From assembly GCF_900091515.1 (NCBI RefSeq), contig NZ_LT607410.1, forward strand, positions 3,658,001 through 3,722,000: DNA of 64,000 bases, in the 5' to 3' direction. A program made the translations under genes and the position numbers. Shown here piece after piece: positions 44,588 through 53,788 of this stretch. Each line of letters starts with the position of its first letter. Position 1 is the first letter of the stretch. The notes under the pieces are model-generated. The model was not told the origin of the DNA, made no database searches, and saw nothing but the letters and a program-made list of their open reading frames with translations. This DNA is from Micromonospora purpureochromogenes (GTDB lineage: Bacteria > Actinomycetota > Actinomycetes > Mycobacteriales > Micromonosporaceae).

Positions 44588-46111
44588 TCATCCGTTGCCG
44601 GCTCGGGCCCCGGGCCTGATCCAGTCGAAGGTGCGCTCGACCGCGCGCTGCCAGTTTTCCCGCTCCTCGGCCCGGACGGCGTCGTCCATCTGGGGCACCC
44701 ACCGGGAGGCGAGGTGCCAGTTGCTGCGCAGTCCCTCCAGGTCGGGCCAGTAGCCGACCGCCAGTCCGGCGGCGTACGCGGCGCCGAGGGAGACCGTCTC
44801 GGCGACCATCGGGCGCACCACCGGCACCGCGAGCACGTCGGCGACGAACTGCATCAGCAGGTTGTTGGCGGTCATCCCGCCGTCCACCCGCAGCGCCGTC
44901 AGCGCCAGGCCGGAGTCGGCGTTCATCGCGTCGACCACCTCGCGGGTCTGCCAGCCGGTGGCCTCCAGCACCGCGCGGGCCAGGTGCCCCTTGGTGATGT
45001 ACGACGTGAGCCCGACGATGAGCCCGCGCGCCTCGCTGCGCCAGTGCGGCGCGAACAGCCCGGAGAAGGCCGGCACGATGTAGCAGCCCCCGTTGTCGTC
45101 CACGGTGCGGGCGAGGGTCTCGATCTCCGGCGCGGTACTGATCAGCTCCAGCCGGTCGCGGAACCACTGCACCAGGGAGCCGGTGATCGCGATGGAGCCT
45201 TCGAGGGCGTAGACCGCCGGCTGACCGCCGATCTGGTAGCCGACGGTGGTGAGCAGCCCGTGGCTGGAGTGCACCGGCTCCGTGCCGGTGTTGAGCAGCA
45301 GGAAGCTGCCCGTGCCGTAGGTGCACTTGGCGTCGCCCGGCGCGAAACAGGTCTGGCCGAACAGGGCGGCCTGCTGGTCGCCGAGCGCCGCCGCGATCCG
45401 CACGCCGGGCAGGACGGCGGTCGCGGTGCCGTACACCTCGGACGAGGAGCGGATCTCGGGCAGCATGGCGGCCGGGATGTCGAAGAAGGCCAGCAGGTCC
45501 GGGTGCCAGGCGAGCGTGCGCAGGTCCATCAGCATGGTCCGGCTGGCGTTGGTCACGTCGGTCAGGTGCAGACCGCCGTCGGGGCCGCCGGTGAGGTTCC
45601 AGATCAACCAGCTCTCCATCGTCCCGAAGAGCACCTCGCCGCGTTCGGCGCGCTCGTACAGTCCGGGCGTGTGGTCGAGCAGCCAGCGCAGCTTCGGGCC
45701 GGAGAAGTACGTGGTCAGCGGCAGCCCGCAGCGCTGCCGGACGTCCTCGGCGCCGGGCGCCTGGGCCAGCGTCTCCACCAGCGCGTCGGTACGGGTGTCC
45801 TGCCAGATGATCGCCGGCGCTACCGGGACGCCGGTGCGCCGGTCCCACACCACCGTGCTCTCCCGCTGGTTGGCGATGCCGATCGCGGCGACCTGGCCGG
45901 CGACGATGCCGGCCTCGGCGAGGGCCCTCGGTACCACCTTGCCGACGTTGCGCCAGATCTCCAGCGCGTCGTGTTCCACCCAGCCGGGCCGGGGGAAGTG
46001 CTGCTGGTGCTCCCGCTGCGCCACCGAGACGAGGTTGCCCCGGCGGTCGAACACGATGCAGCGGGTCGAGGTGGTGCCCTGGTCGATGGAGACGACGTAG
46101 CTGTCAGTCAT
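44588..46111 (-). CDS. glpK: Glycerol kinase (copy 1)
   Basis: The 507-residue FGGY kinase makes sn-glycerol-3-phosphate. Signature stretches include [13 protein letters not shown] near the N terminus, [31 protein letters not shown] and [11 protein letters not shown]. It closely resembles the second glpK at 47991-49508 but lies on the opposite strand, beyond the IclR gene. It starts 40 bases after the IclR stop on the same strand, so regulator and kinase may be co-transcribed. ATG 46111 follows GAGGACGAGGA. Confidence 0.92.
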   Translation of the reverse strand: MTDSYVVSIDQGTTSTRCIVFDRRGNLVSVAQREHQQHFPRPGWVEHDALEIWRNVGKVVPRALAEAGIVAGQVAAIGIANQRESTVVWDRRTGVPVAPAIIWQDTRTDALVETLAQAPGAEDVRQRCGLPLTTYFSGPKLRWLLDHTPGLYERAERGEVLFGTMESWLIWNLTGGPDGGLHLTDVTNASRTMLMDLRTLAWHPDLLAFFDIPAAMLPEIRSSSEVYGTATAVLPGVRIAAALGDQQAALFGQTCFAPGDAKCTYGTGSFLLLNTGTEPVHSSHGLLTTVGYQIGGQPAVYALEGSIAITGSLVQWFRDRLELISTAPEIETLARTVDDNGGCYIVPAFSGLFAPHWRSEARGLIVGLTSYITKGHLARAVLEATGWQTREVVDAMNADSGLALTALRVDGGMTANNLLMQFVADVLAVPVVRPMVAETVSLGAAYAAGLAVGYWPDLEGLRSNWHLASRWVPQMDDAVRAEERENWQRAVERTFDWIRPGARAGNG

Positions 46112-46151
46112 TCCTCGTCCTCTCTGGCCTGGCGGGGAGCAGGTGGACGGA

Positions 46152-46919
46152 TCACCAGCGGGCGGCGCCGAGATCCCGGGACACCGCGCGGGCGGCGTCG
46201 CGGACGTACGCGACGAGCGCCGGGCGGGGATGGCCCTGCCCGTCGCAGACGCGGTCGACCGGGCCGGAGAGCCCGATCGCGCCCACGACGAGGCCGCCGT
46301 AGCCGCGGATGGGTGCGGCGATACCGGCCTCGCCGAGGGTCATCTCCTCGATCTCGGCGCCCCAGCCGTTGTCCCGGATCTTGGTCAGGGCCTGGCTGAG
46401 GGCCCGGGCGGTGACCACGGTGCGCCGGGTGTACGGCTCGGGTTCGCCCTGCACGACGGTGTTGGCGGCGCCGACGTCGTAGGCGAGCAGGACCTTGCCG
46501 AGCGCGGTGGCGTGCGGGGGCAGCAGGGACCCGACGTCGAGGGTCTGGAGGGTGTCGTCGGGTCGGAAGACGTGGTGGACCACCAGCACCTTGCCGTCCA
46601 GCAGGGTGCCGATGCGGACGGCCTCGCCGCTGCGCGCAGCCAGCGGGTCGGCCCAGTTGATCGAGCGTGAGCGCAGTTCGTTGACGTCGAGGTAGCTGGT
46701 GCCCAGGTGCAGCAGTGCCGCCCCGAGCTGGTACTTGCCGGAGGTCTTGTCCTGCTCCACGAAGCCGACGTCCTGCAGGGTGCGGACGATGCCGTGCGCG
46801 GTGCCTTTGGGCAGGTCGAGGGACCGGGCGATCTCCCCGATGCCGAGCCGGCCGGAGCTGCTGGCGAGCAGGCGGAGGATCGCCGCGGCCCGCGCGATGG
46901 ACTGCACCTGACCCGGCAT
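46152..46919 (-). CDS. IclR-family regulator of glycerol genes (GylR-like)
   Basis: The 255-residue regulator has an IclR N-terminal winged helix (about 1-65, with [24 protein letters not shown]) and a C-terminal effector domain ([22 protein letters not shown]). In Streptomyces the IclR-type GylR represses the glycerol operon; the same gene order here supports that role. ATG 46919 is preferred; the frame is open to 46967, across a palindrome. It is divergent from glpF and precedes glpK copy 1. Confidence 0.88.
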   Translation of the reverse strand: MPGQVQSIARAAAILRLLASSSGRLGIGEIARSLDLPKGTAHGIVRTLQDVGFVEQDKTSGKYQLGAALLHLGTSYLDVNELRSRSINWADPLAARSGEAVRIGTLLDGKVLVVHHVFRPDDTLQTLDVGSLLPPHATALGKVLLAYDVGAANTVVQGEPEPYTRRTVVTARALSQALTKIRDNGWGAEIEEMTLGEAGIAAPIRGYGGLVVGAIGLSGPVDRVCDGQGHPRPALVAYVRDAARAVSRDLGAARW

Positions 46920-46924
46920 GGGGC

Positions 46925-46943
46925 GGAATGCTAACGGCATTCC
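46925..46943. promoter_or_regulatory. Inverted repeat GGAATGC-N5-GCATTCC, probable IclR operator
   Basis: A perfect 7-bp inverted repeat with a 5-base spacer (TAACG) begins six bases upstream of the IclR start codon. Its position suits autoregulation. Confidence 0.55.
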
Positions 46944-46960
46944 GGCCGCCGCAACAGTGT

Positions 46961-46973
46961 TCGACATTGTCGA
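46961..46973. promoter_or_regulatory. Palindrome TCGACA-T-TGTCGA, probable operator of glpF operon
   Basis: Perfect 6-bp arms lie around one base, ten bases upstream of the -35 of the glpF promoter. It is a second candidate binding site in the spacer between the regulator and the glycerol operon. It differs from the GGAATGC repeat, so one of them may bind another factor. Confidence 0.5.
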
Positions 46974-46983
46974 CCGGGGTTCG

Positions 46984-47012
46984 TTGACCCGGCCTCGAGT
47001 GTTTCCTACGGT
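46984..47012 (+). promoter_or_regulatory. Promoter of glpF-glpK-glpD
   Basis: TTGACC at 46984-46989 and TACGGT at 47007-47012 are 17 bases apart and match the housekeeping TTGACN/TANNNT pattern. The glpF start codon is about 100 bases downstream. Confidence 0.6.
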
Positions 47013-47111
47013 TCACGGCACGGTGACGCCCGACGCCGCAGCGTTACCGACCGGCCCTCCGCTTCCCCCAACGAAGAGGGCCGTCACCCCCCACCACCTC
47101 TGGAGGCACCC

Positions 47112-47945
47112 ATGGCGCAACGGTTGAAAGTCCCCGGCCTCGTCGGCGAGTTGGCCGCCGAGTTCGCCGGCACCGCGATCCTCATCCTGTTCGGCGTGGG
47201 CGTGGTCGCCCAGGTGGCCGCGGCGGGGACCGGAGAGTTCGACAGCATCGCCTGGGCCTGGGGCCTCGGCGTCACGCTCGGCGTGTACGTGGCGGGCCGG
47301 ATCAGCGGCGCGCACCTCAACCCCGCGGTCACCCTCGCCCTGGCCGTCTTCAAGGGCTTCTCCTGGCGCAAGGTGATGCCGTACGCGCTGGCCCAGACCG
47401 CCGGCGCGTTCGTCGCGGCCCTGATCATCCGCTGGAACTACAGCGAGGTGCTGTCCCGGTTCGACCCGGGCCTGACCAGCAAGAGCCAGGGCGTCTTCTC
47501 CACCCTGCCGGGCGCCGGTGTGACCGAGTGGGGCGCGCTGCGCGACCAGATCATCGGCACGGCCATCCTGCTGTTCCTCGTCCTGGCGGTCACCGACGCG
47601 CGAAACTCGCTGCCCGCCGGCAACCTCGCCCCGCTGATCGTCGGCCTGATCGTGGTGGCGATCGGCATGGCCTTCGCCGTCAACGCCGGCTACGCCATCA
47701 ACCCCGCCCGCGACTTCGGCCCCCGCCTCGCCTCGTTCCTGACCGGTTACGAAACGGCCTTCCAGGACACCAGCGGATATCCGTACTTCTGGGTGCCCAT
47801 CGTCGGGCCGCTCGTCGGCGGCGTCATCGGCGCCGGCCTCTACGAGCTGATCATCGGCCGCTTCCTGCCCAGCGAGGACGAGCTGGAGCCGGGCGCCCTG
47901 GCCACCGAGAACGCCCCGGCCGAGGGCGAGCTCGCCCGCGTCTGA
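47112..47945 (+). CDS. glpF: Glycerol facilitator (MIP family)
   Basis: The 277-residue aquaglyceroporin admits glycerol by facilitated diffusion. It has six membrane segments and both NPA motifs, Asn70 in GAHLNPAV and Asn197 in YAINPARDFGPR. The Asp after the second NPA marks glycerol facilitators rather than water-selective channels. ATG 47112 follows GGAGG. It is the first gene of the glycerol operon, 45 bases before glpK. Confidence 0.93.
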   Translation: MAQRLKVPGLVGELAAEFAGTAILILFGVGVVAQVAAAGTGEFDSIAWAWGLGVTLGVYVAGRISGAHLNPAVTLALAVFKGFSWRKVMPYALAQTAGAFVAALIIRWNYSEVLSRFDPGLTSKSQGVFSTLPGAGVTEWGALRDQIIGTAILLFLVLAVTDARNSLPAGNLAPLIVGLIVVAIGMAFAVNAGYAINPARDFGPRLASFLTGYETAFQDTSGYPYFWVPIVGPLVGGVIGAGLYELIIGRFLPSEDELEPGALATENAPAEGELARV

Positions 47946-47990
47946 CCTCGCCACCCGCATCCCCGCAAGGAAACAGAAGGAGACCCCCGA

Positions 47991-49508
47991 ATGGCTGACT
48001 TCGTCGGCGCGGTAGACCAGGGCACCACCAGCACCCGATTCATGATCTTCGATCACGGCGGCAACGAGGTCGGCCGCCACCAGCTCGAGCACCAGCAGAT
48101 CCTGCCGCGGGCCGGCTGGGTGGAGCACAACCCGCTCGAGATCTGGGAGCGGACCCAGACGGTCATCCAGACCGCGATGAACGAGCGCGGCCTGACCGCC
48201 TCCGACCTGGCCGCGCTCGGCATCACCAACCAGCGCGAGACCACGGTCGTGTGGAACCGCCGGACCGGCCGGCCCTACTACAACGCCATCGTGTGGCAGG
48301 ACACCCGTACCGACCGGATCGCCTCGGCCCTGGAACGCGAGGGCAAGGGCGACGTCATCCGGCGCAAGGCCGGCCTTCCGCCGGCGACGTACTTCTCGGG
48401 CGGCAAGATCCAGTGGATCCTCGAGAACGTCGACGGGGTCCGGGAGGCCGCCGAGCGCGGCGAGGCCATCTTCGGCAACACCGACACCTGGTTGCTGTGG
48501 AACCTCACCGGCGGCACGGAGGGCGGGGTGCACGTCACCGACCCCACCAACGCCAGCCGCACGATGCTGATGAACCTGGAGACGCTGGACTGGGACGACG
48601 AGCTGCTGTCGTTCTTCGACATCCCCCGGGCCATGCTGCCGGAGATCCGGCCGTCGTCCGACCCGCGCTCGTACGGCAGCTGCACGATCAACGGCCCGTT
48701 CGCCGGCGCGGTCCCGCTCACCGGTGACCTGGGCGACCAGCAGGCCGCCACGGTCGGGCAGGTCTGCTTCGCCCCCGGCGAGGCGAAGAACACCTACGGC
48801 ACGGGCAACTTCATGCTGCTCAACACCGGCACGGAGATCGTGCGGTCGAAGGCCGGACTCCTCACCACGGTCTGCTACCAGTTCGGTGACGAGTCCCCGG
48901 TGTATGCGCTGGAAGGCTCGATCGCGGTCACCGGCTCGGCCGTGCAGTGGCTGCGCGACCAGCTCAAGATCATCAGTAACGCCGGACAGAGCGAGATCCT
49001 GGCCCGCCAGGTGGAGGACAACGGCGGGGTGTACTTCGTGCCCGCGTTCTCCGGCCTGTTCGCCCCGTACTGGCGCTCCGACGCCCGCGGCGCGATCGTC
49101 GGCCTCTCCCGGTTCAACACCGACGCCCACATCGCCCGGGCCACCCTCGAGTCCATCTGCTACCAGAGCCGCGACGTGGCCGAGGCCATGGAGCAGGACT
49201 CCGGGGTGCACCTGGAGTGCCTCAAGGTCGACGGCGGCGTCACCGTCAACGACCTGTGCATGCAGATGCAGGCGGACATCCTCGGCGTGCCGGTCAGCCG
49301 CCCGGTGGTCGCCGAGACCACCGCGCTCGGTGCGGCGTACGCCGCCGGCCTGGCCGTCGGGTTCTGGAAGAACACCGACGAGCTGCGCGAGAACTGGAAC
49401 GAGAGCCGGCGTTGGCAGCCGACCTGGTCGCCGGAGCAGCGCGAGAACGGCTACGGCCGGTGGAAGAAGGCGGTCCAGCGCACCCTCGACTGGGTCGACG
49501 TCGACTGA
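47991..49508 (+). CDS. glpK: Glycerol kinase (copy 2)
   Basis: The 505-residue FGGY-family glycerol kinase has [58 protein letters not shown] and [20 protein letters not shown]. It sits between glpF and glpD, the standard position. It is a diverged paralogue of the kinase at 44588-46111. ATG 47991 has AGAAGGAGA seven bases upstream. Confidence 0.95.
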   Translation: MADFVGAVDQGTTSTRFMIFDHGGNEVGRHQLEHQQILPRAGWVEHNPLEIWERTQTVIQTAMNERGLTASDLAALGITNQRETTVVWNRRTGRPYYNAIVWQDTRTDRIASALEREGKGDVIRRKAGLPPATYFSGGKIQWILENVDGVREAAERGEAIFGNTDTWLLWNLTGGTEGGVHVTDPTNASRTMLMNLETLDWDDELLSFFDIPRAMLPEIRPSSDPRSYGSCTINGPFAGAVPLTGDLGDQQAATVGQVCFAPGEAKNTYGTGNFMLLNTGTEIVRSKAGLLTTVCYQFGDESPVYALEGSIAVTGSAVQWLRDQLKIISNAGQSEILARQVEDNGGVYFVPAFSGLFAPYWRSDARGAIVGLSRFNTDAHIARATLESICYQSRDVAEAMEQDSGVHLECLKVDGGVTVNDLCMQMQADILGVPVSRPVVAETTALGAAYAAGLAVGFWKNTDELRENWNESRRWQPTWSPEQRENGYGRWKKAVQRTLDWVDVD

Positions 49509-49534
49509 CGCCCGCCCCACCCCCGCAAGGATCC

Positions 49535-49563
49535 GGGCGGCCGGCGCCCGTCGCCGGCCGCCC
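49535..49563. terminator. Strong hairpin between glpK and glpD
   Basis: GGGCGGCCGGCG-CCCGT-CGCCGGCCGCCC is a perfect 12-bp stem with a 5-base loop, 26 bases after glpK and 26 before glpD. Inside an operon it could act as a partial terminator or an RNA-stabilising element that lowers glpD relative to glpF-glpK. Confidence 0.6.
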
Positions 49564-49589
49564 CCACCCCTCCAGGAGAGAGAAGACGG

Positions 49590-51314
49590 ATGCACTCCGC
49601 GACACTGTCACCGGCCGCCCGTGAGCGGTCCCTGGCCGCCCTCGACAGCGGCCAGGAACTGGACGTCCTGGTGATCGGCGGCGGCGTCACCGGCGCCGGC
49701 TGCGCTCTCGACGCCGTCACCCGCGGCCTCTCGGTCGGGCTCATCGAGGCCCGGGACTGGGCCAGCGGCACGTCGAGCCGGTCCAGCAAGCTCATCCACG
49801 GTGGCCTGCGGTACCTGGAGATGCTGGACTTCGGGCTGGTCCGCGAGGCCCTGCGCGAGCGGGGTCTGCTCCTGCAGCGGCTCGCCCCGCACCTGGTCCG
49901 CGCGGTGCCGTTCCTCTACCCGCTGCGCCACCGGGGCTGGGAACGCCTGTACGCCGGCGCCGGCGTGCTGCTCTACGACGCGATGAGCCTCTCCGGCAGC
50001 CATGCGCGCGGCGTGCCGGCCCACCGGCACCTGAGCCGCCGCGGGGCGCTGCGCGCCTGCCCGTCGCTGCGGCCGGAGGCGCTGGTCGGCGCCCTGCAAT
50101 ACCACGACGCGCAGGTCGACGACGCCCGGCTGGTGACCTGCCTCGTCCGCACCGCCGCCGCGCACGGAGCGCACCCGCTGTCGCGGGCTCGCGTCGTGGG
50201 TCTGCTGCGCGAGGGCGCCCGGGTCACCGGCGCGCGGGTGCACGATGTGGAGACCGACCGGGTGTTCGAGGTGCGTGCCCGGCAGGTCATCAACGCCACC
50301 GGGGTGTGGACCGACGACACCCAGGCCCTCGTCGGCGAGCGGGGCCGGTTCCAGGTGCGCGCCTCCAAGGGCATCCACCTGGTGGTCCCGCGGGACCGGA
50401 TCCGGTCCAGCACCGGCCTGATCCTGCGTACCGAGTCCAGCGTCCTGTTCGTGATCCCGTGGGGCCGGCACTGGCTGATCGGCACCACCGACACTGACTG
50501 GGACCTGGACAAGGCGCATCCGGCGGCGACCAGCCGGGACATCGACTACCTGTTGGAGCACGTCAACGCGGTGCTGGCCACCCCGCTGACCCGCGACGAC
50601 GTCGAGGGCGTGTACGCCGGCCTGCGCCCGCTGTTGTCCGGGGAGTCCGAGGCGACCGCCAAGCTGTCGCGGGAGCACACCGTGGTCAGCCCGGCGCCCG
50701 GGCTCGTGGTGGTGGCCGGCGGCAAGTACACGACGTACCGGGTGATGGCGCGCGACGCGGTCGACGAGGCGGTGCGCGGCTTCGACGCGGCGGTACCCGC
50801 CTCCTGCACCGACCGGGTGCCGCTGCTCGGCGCCGAGGGTTACGTCGCCCGGTGGAACCAGCGGCGCCGGCTGGCGCAGCAGTTCGGCATGCACACCGAG
50901 CGCGTGGAGCACCTGCTCCGGCGCTACGGCGCCGCCGTCGACGAGGTTCTGGCGCTGCTGCGGGAGGATCCCACGCTCGGTGAGCCGCTCGACGGCGCGG
51001 AGGACTACCTGCGGGTGGAGGTCGTCTACGCGGCGTCCGCCGAGGGGGCGCTGCACCTGGAGGATGTGCTCACCCGGCGCACCCACATCTCGATCGAGAC
51101 CTTCGACCGGGGCCTGCAGGCCGCTCGGCCTGCGGCGACACTGATGGCGCCGGTCCTTGGCTGGGACGACGAGCGGGTCGACCGGGAGGTGGCGCACTAC
51201 GTCGCGCGCGTCCGGGCCGAGCGGGCCGCGCACGAGCAGCCCGACGACGCGGGGGCCGACGCCGTCCGGCTGGGCACGCCCGACGTGGTGCCGGCGGCGG
51301 CCATGGCAGCCTGA
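49590..51314 (+). CDS. glpD: Glycerol-3-phosphate dehydrogenase, FAD-dependent
   Basis: The 574-residue membrane-associated flavoenzyme oxidises glycerol-3-phosphate to dihydroxyacetone phosphate and passes electrons to quinone. The FAD-binding DVLVIGGGVTGAGCALDA begins at about residue 28, followed by GTSSRSSKLIHGGLRYLE, IPWGRHWLIGTTDTDW and a C-terminal helical domain. ATG 49590 follows CAGGAGAG. It completes the glpFKD operon. Confidence 0.95.
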   Translation: MHSATLSPAARERSLAALDSGQELDVLVIGGGVTGAGCALDAVTRGLSVGLIEARDWASGTSSRSSKLIHGGLRYLEMLDFGLVREALRERGLLLQRLAPHLVRAVPFLYPLRHRGWERLYAGAGVLLYDAMSLSGSHARGVPAHRHLSRRGALRACPSLRPEALVGALQYHDAQVDDARLVTCLVRTAAAHGAHPLSRARVVGLLREGARVTGARVHDVETDRVFEVRARQVINATGVWTDDTQALVGERGRFQVRASKGIHLVVPRDRIRSSTGLILRTESSVLFVIPWGRHWLIGTTDTDWDLDKAHPAATSRDIDYLLEHVNAVLATPLTRDDVEGVYAGLRPLLSGESEATAKLSREHTVVSPAPGLVVVAGGKYTTYRVMARDAVDEAVRGFDAAVPASCTDRVPLLGAEGYVARWNQRRRLAQQFGMHTERVEHLLRRYGAAVDEVLALLREDPTLGEPLDGAEDYLRVEVVYAASAEGALHLEDVLTRRTHISIETFDRGLQAARPAATLMAPVLGWDDERVDREVAHYVARVRAERAAHEQPDDAGADAVRLGTPDVVPAAAMAA

Positions 51315-51344
51315 GCGGCCTCCGGCGGGTCAGCGGGTCTTGCG

Positions 51345-51379
51345 TGGTGACCTCTTCGGCGGCCCCGAAGAGGTCACCA
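51345..51379. terminator. Bidirectional terminator between glpD and the response regulator
   Basis: TGGTGACCTCTTCGG (51345-51359) pairs perfectly with the complementary 15 bases at 51365-51379 around a 5-base loop. It lies in the gap between two converging genes. Confidence 0.75.
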
Positions 51380-51454
51380 GGCAGCCAGGCCCGGGTGGGC
51401 CGCAGTCTTGCCGATCGTCGTCCCGCGCGCGCTTCCGGCCTGCGCGGGCGTCGT

Positions 51455-52081
51455 TCAGCCGCCCCGGGCGAACAGGGCCAGGCGTACCCGGTTGGGGCTG
51501 TTGGTCTTGGTCATCAGGCTGGTGATGTGGGTCTTCACCGTGGTGACCCCGATGTGCAGCCGAGCGGCGATCTCCGTGTTGGACAGCCCCTCGGCGACCA
51601 GGTTCAGCACGTCCTGCTCGCGCGCGGTCAGCCCCTGGGCCGGCTGCGGCGGCTCGGGGCGGGCGTGCACCGCGCGCTGGACCAGGCGCTGCAGCACCTC
51701 CTGGCTGAACGGGCTGTCGCCCACGGCGGCGCGGCGGACGCCGTCGAGCAGGTCGGCGGGGGGTGCGTCCTTGAGCAGGAACCCGCAGGCGCCGGCGGTC
51801 AGGGCCGGATAGAGGTGGTCGTCGTCGCCGAAGGTGGTCAGCACCAGCACGCGGGTGGCGGGGCGGTCGGCCAGGATCCGGCTGGTCGCGGTGATCCCGT
51901 CGACGCCGGGCATGCGCAGGTCCATCACGACGACGTCGGGGACCAGCCGCGCGGCGAGGGAGATCGCGTCGCGACCGTTGTCGGCCTCGCCGACGACCTC
52001 GATGTCGGGCTGGGCGTCGCAGAGCATGCGCAGGCCCGCGCGGATGAGGTGCTGGTCGTCGACCAGCAGGACGCGGATCAT
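51455..52081 (-). CDS. NarL/LuxR-type response regulator
   Basis: The 208-residue regulator has a receiver domain with phospho-acceptor Asp54 (VVVMDLRMPG) and a C-terminal LuxR-type helix-turn-helix (LTAREQDVLNLVAEGLSNTEIAARLHI). ATG 52081 overlaps the stop of the histidine kinase gene, its evident partner. It is the last gene of a four-gene operon. Confidence 0.93.
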   Translation of the reverse strand: MIRVLLVDDQHLIRAGLRMLCDAQPDIEVVGEADNGRDAISLAARLVPDVVVMDLRMPGVDGITATSRILADRPATRVLVLTTFGDDDHLYPALTAGACGFLLKDAPPADLLDGVRRAAVGDSPFSQEVLQRLVQRAVHARPEPPQPAQGLTAREQDVLNLVAEGLSNTEIAARLHIGVTTVKTHITSLMTKTNSPNRVRLALFARGG

Positions 52082-53328
52082 GCGAGCTCCGTCTCGTGGG
52101 GTGCGGCCGAGCCGGCGCGGGGGACCGGCGCGCCGGCGGGCGGGAGAGGGGAAGCGGTCGACGCGGCGGCCGGGAGCACGGTGCGTACCCGCCAACCCGC
52201 GCCGGTCGGGCCGACGTCCAGCCGGCCGCCGAGGACCTCGACGCGCTCGCGCATGCCGGTGATGCCGTGGCCACCGCCGGGCGGTACCGCCGCCGGCACC
52301 CGGCCGCGCCCGTCGTCGCAGACCTCCCAGTGCACGGCCGCGTCGACCACGGACACCGCCAGGCGCGCCCGCGCGGACGTGCCGACGTGTTTGGCCACGT
52401 TGGTCAGTGCCTCCTGGGTCAGCCGCAACACCGCCAGGCCCCGGACGGCGTCGAGCGAACCGACCGCCGGGTCGATGTCGGCCTCCACGGTGACACCGGC
52501 CTGCCGGGCCCGGTCGACCGCCGCACCGAGCGCCGCCGGAAGCGCCGCCGGCTCGATCGCGGTCAGTGCCGCGTCCCCGCGTACCCCGTCGGGGTCGCGC
52601 AGGACCGCGACCAGCCGGCGCAGGTCCGCCAGGGCGGCGGTCCCCGTGCCGTGCACGTCGTCGAAGACCTCGCCCACCCGCGGATCCAGCTCCGTCAGCA
52701 CGTGCCGGGCCACGCCCACCCGCAGCACCATCGACGCCACGTGATGCGCGACCACGTCGTGCAGTTCGCGGGCGATGGCGCTGCGTTCGTCCGCGCGGGT
52801 GGCACGGCTCTCCGACTCGCGCCGGCGCTGCTCGGCCGCCGCCCGCTCCTCGGCCTGCCGGCCGAGCTCCTGGGTGGTGCGGATGACCAGGCCGAGCAGC
52901 AGCGGTACGCCGACCTCCACGGTCAGCCCGAAGACGCCGGAGAGGAACCGCCGGAACTCCTCGCCGATCGAGTCGGTCAGGTCGACCGCGGCCAGCAGCC
53001 CGGCGGCCAGCCAGATGATCCGCGGCCGGTCCGCCCACATGGCCAGCTCCAGCAGGGCCCAGCTGGCACCGACCTGGTTGATCGTGGTGTCGTCGACGAG
53101 CTGGATGGCGACCGCCAGCAGCGCGGCCTGCGCCACCAGGTTGACCAGCGTCCGGCGGTGGCACACCAGCGCGACGGCGAACGCGACCAGCGCGAGGATC
53201 CACTGGGTGGTCGTCGGTGAGCGTCCGGCGTGGGTGCCGAAGACCAGGTAGCCGACGCCGCTGAGGTCGAGCAGCAGCATCCGCGCGAGCGTGTCGCGCG
53301 CGTCGAAGAGCCGTCCCACCCACCCCAC
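52078..53328 (-). CDS. Sensor histidine kinase (HisKA_3 type)
   Basis: The 416-residue kinase has several hydrophobic segments in the first 150 residues and no large external sensor domain. A linker coiled coil is followed by the HisKA_3 phospho-acceptor motif ARELHDVVAHHV. The ATPase domain is marked by ALTNVAKHVG, DDGRG and GGGHGITGMRERV. It resembles DesK/LiaS-type kinases that sense membrane state. It starts four bases after the ABA4-like gene ends, suggesting that the membrane proteins upstream contribute to sensing or are its targets. Confidence 0.9.
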   Translation of the reverse strand: MGWVGRLFDARDTLARMLLLDLSGVGYLVFGTHAGRSPTTTQWILALVAFAVALVCHRRTLVNLVAQAALLAVAIQLVDDTTINQVGASWALLELAMWADRPRIIWLAAGLLAAVDLTDSIGEEFRRFLSGVFGLTVEVGVPLLLGLVIRTTQELGRQAEERAAAEQRRRESESRATRADERSAIARELHDVVAHHVASMVLRVGVARHVLTELDPRVGEVFDDVHGTGTAALADLRRLVAVLRDPDGVRGDAALTAIEPAALPAALGAAVDRARQAGVTVEADIDPAVGSLDAVRGLAVLRLTQEALTNVAKHVGTSARARLAVSVVDAAVHWEVCDDGRGRVPAAVPPGGGHGITGMRERVEVLGGRLDVGPTGAGWRVRTVLPAAASTASPLPPAGAPVPRAGSAAPHETELA

Positions 53329-53332
53329 CGGA

Positions 53333-53788
53333 TCAGCCTAGGCGCTGCGGCTCGCGGGCCGGAACGACCGCCGGCCGGGCCCACCTCGCCCGGACGGCGA
53401 GGTAGGCGGCCAGCCCGAGCGGCCCGAGCAGGATCGTCAGCACCAGCACCGGAGCCATCACCAGCGCCGGCACCCCCCGTTCCCGACCGTCCAGCCAGGC
53501 CCACCGGCCGACGAACAGGTCGAACCCGACCATGTGCGCCCAGGCCGCCGCCGCGCCGTCGGTGCGGCCGAGCAGGTCGCGCACCCCCTGCAGGGTCGGC
53601 GCCGTGACGGCGGGCAGCACGTCGGCGAGCGCCGGGAGCACCAGCAGCGCGTAGCTCACCAGGACCGGCAGCACGATCAGCGGGGAGGAGATGATCCGGG
53701 CGGTCCCGGACCAGCGCGGCAGCAGCAGCATCAGCGCCCAGAACGGCGCGGCCAGCGCGAAGGTCAGGGTGAACAGTGTCGCGGTCAT
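53333..53788 (-). CDS. ABA4-like (DUF4281) membrane protein
   Basis: The 151-residue membrane protein has about four hydrophobic segments. Conserved-looking stretches are AAAWAHMVGFDLFVGRWAWLDGRERG and PVLVLTILLGPLG, typical of the ABA4-like family named after a plant neoxanthin-synthesis protein. The bacterial role is not known. ATG 53788 overlaps the stop of the upstream membrane-protein gene. Confidence 0.8.
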   Translation of the reverse strand: MTATLFTLTFALAAPFWALMLLLPRWSGTARIISSPLIVLPVLVSYALLVLPALADVLPAVTAPTLQGVRDLLGRTDGAAAAWAHMVGFDLFVGRWAWLDGRERGVPALVMAPVLVLTILLGPLGLAAYLAVRARWARPAVVPAREPQRLG

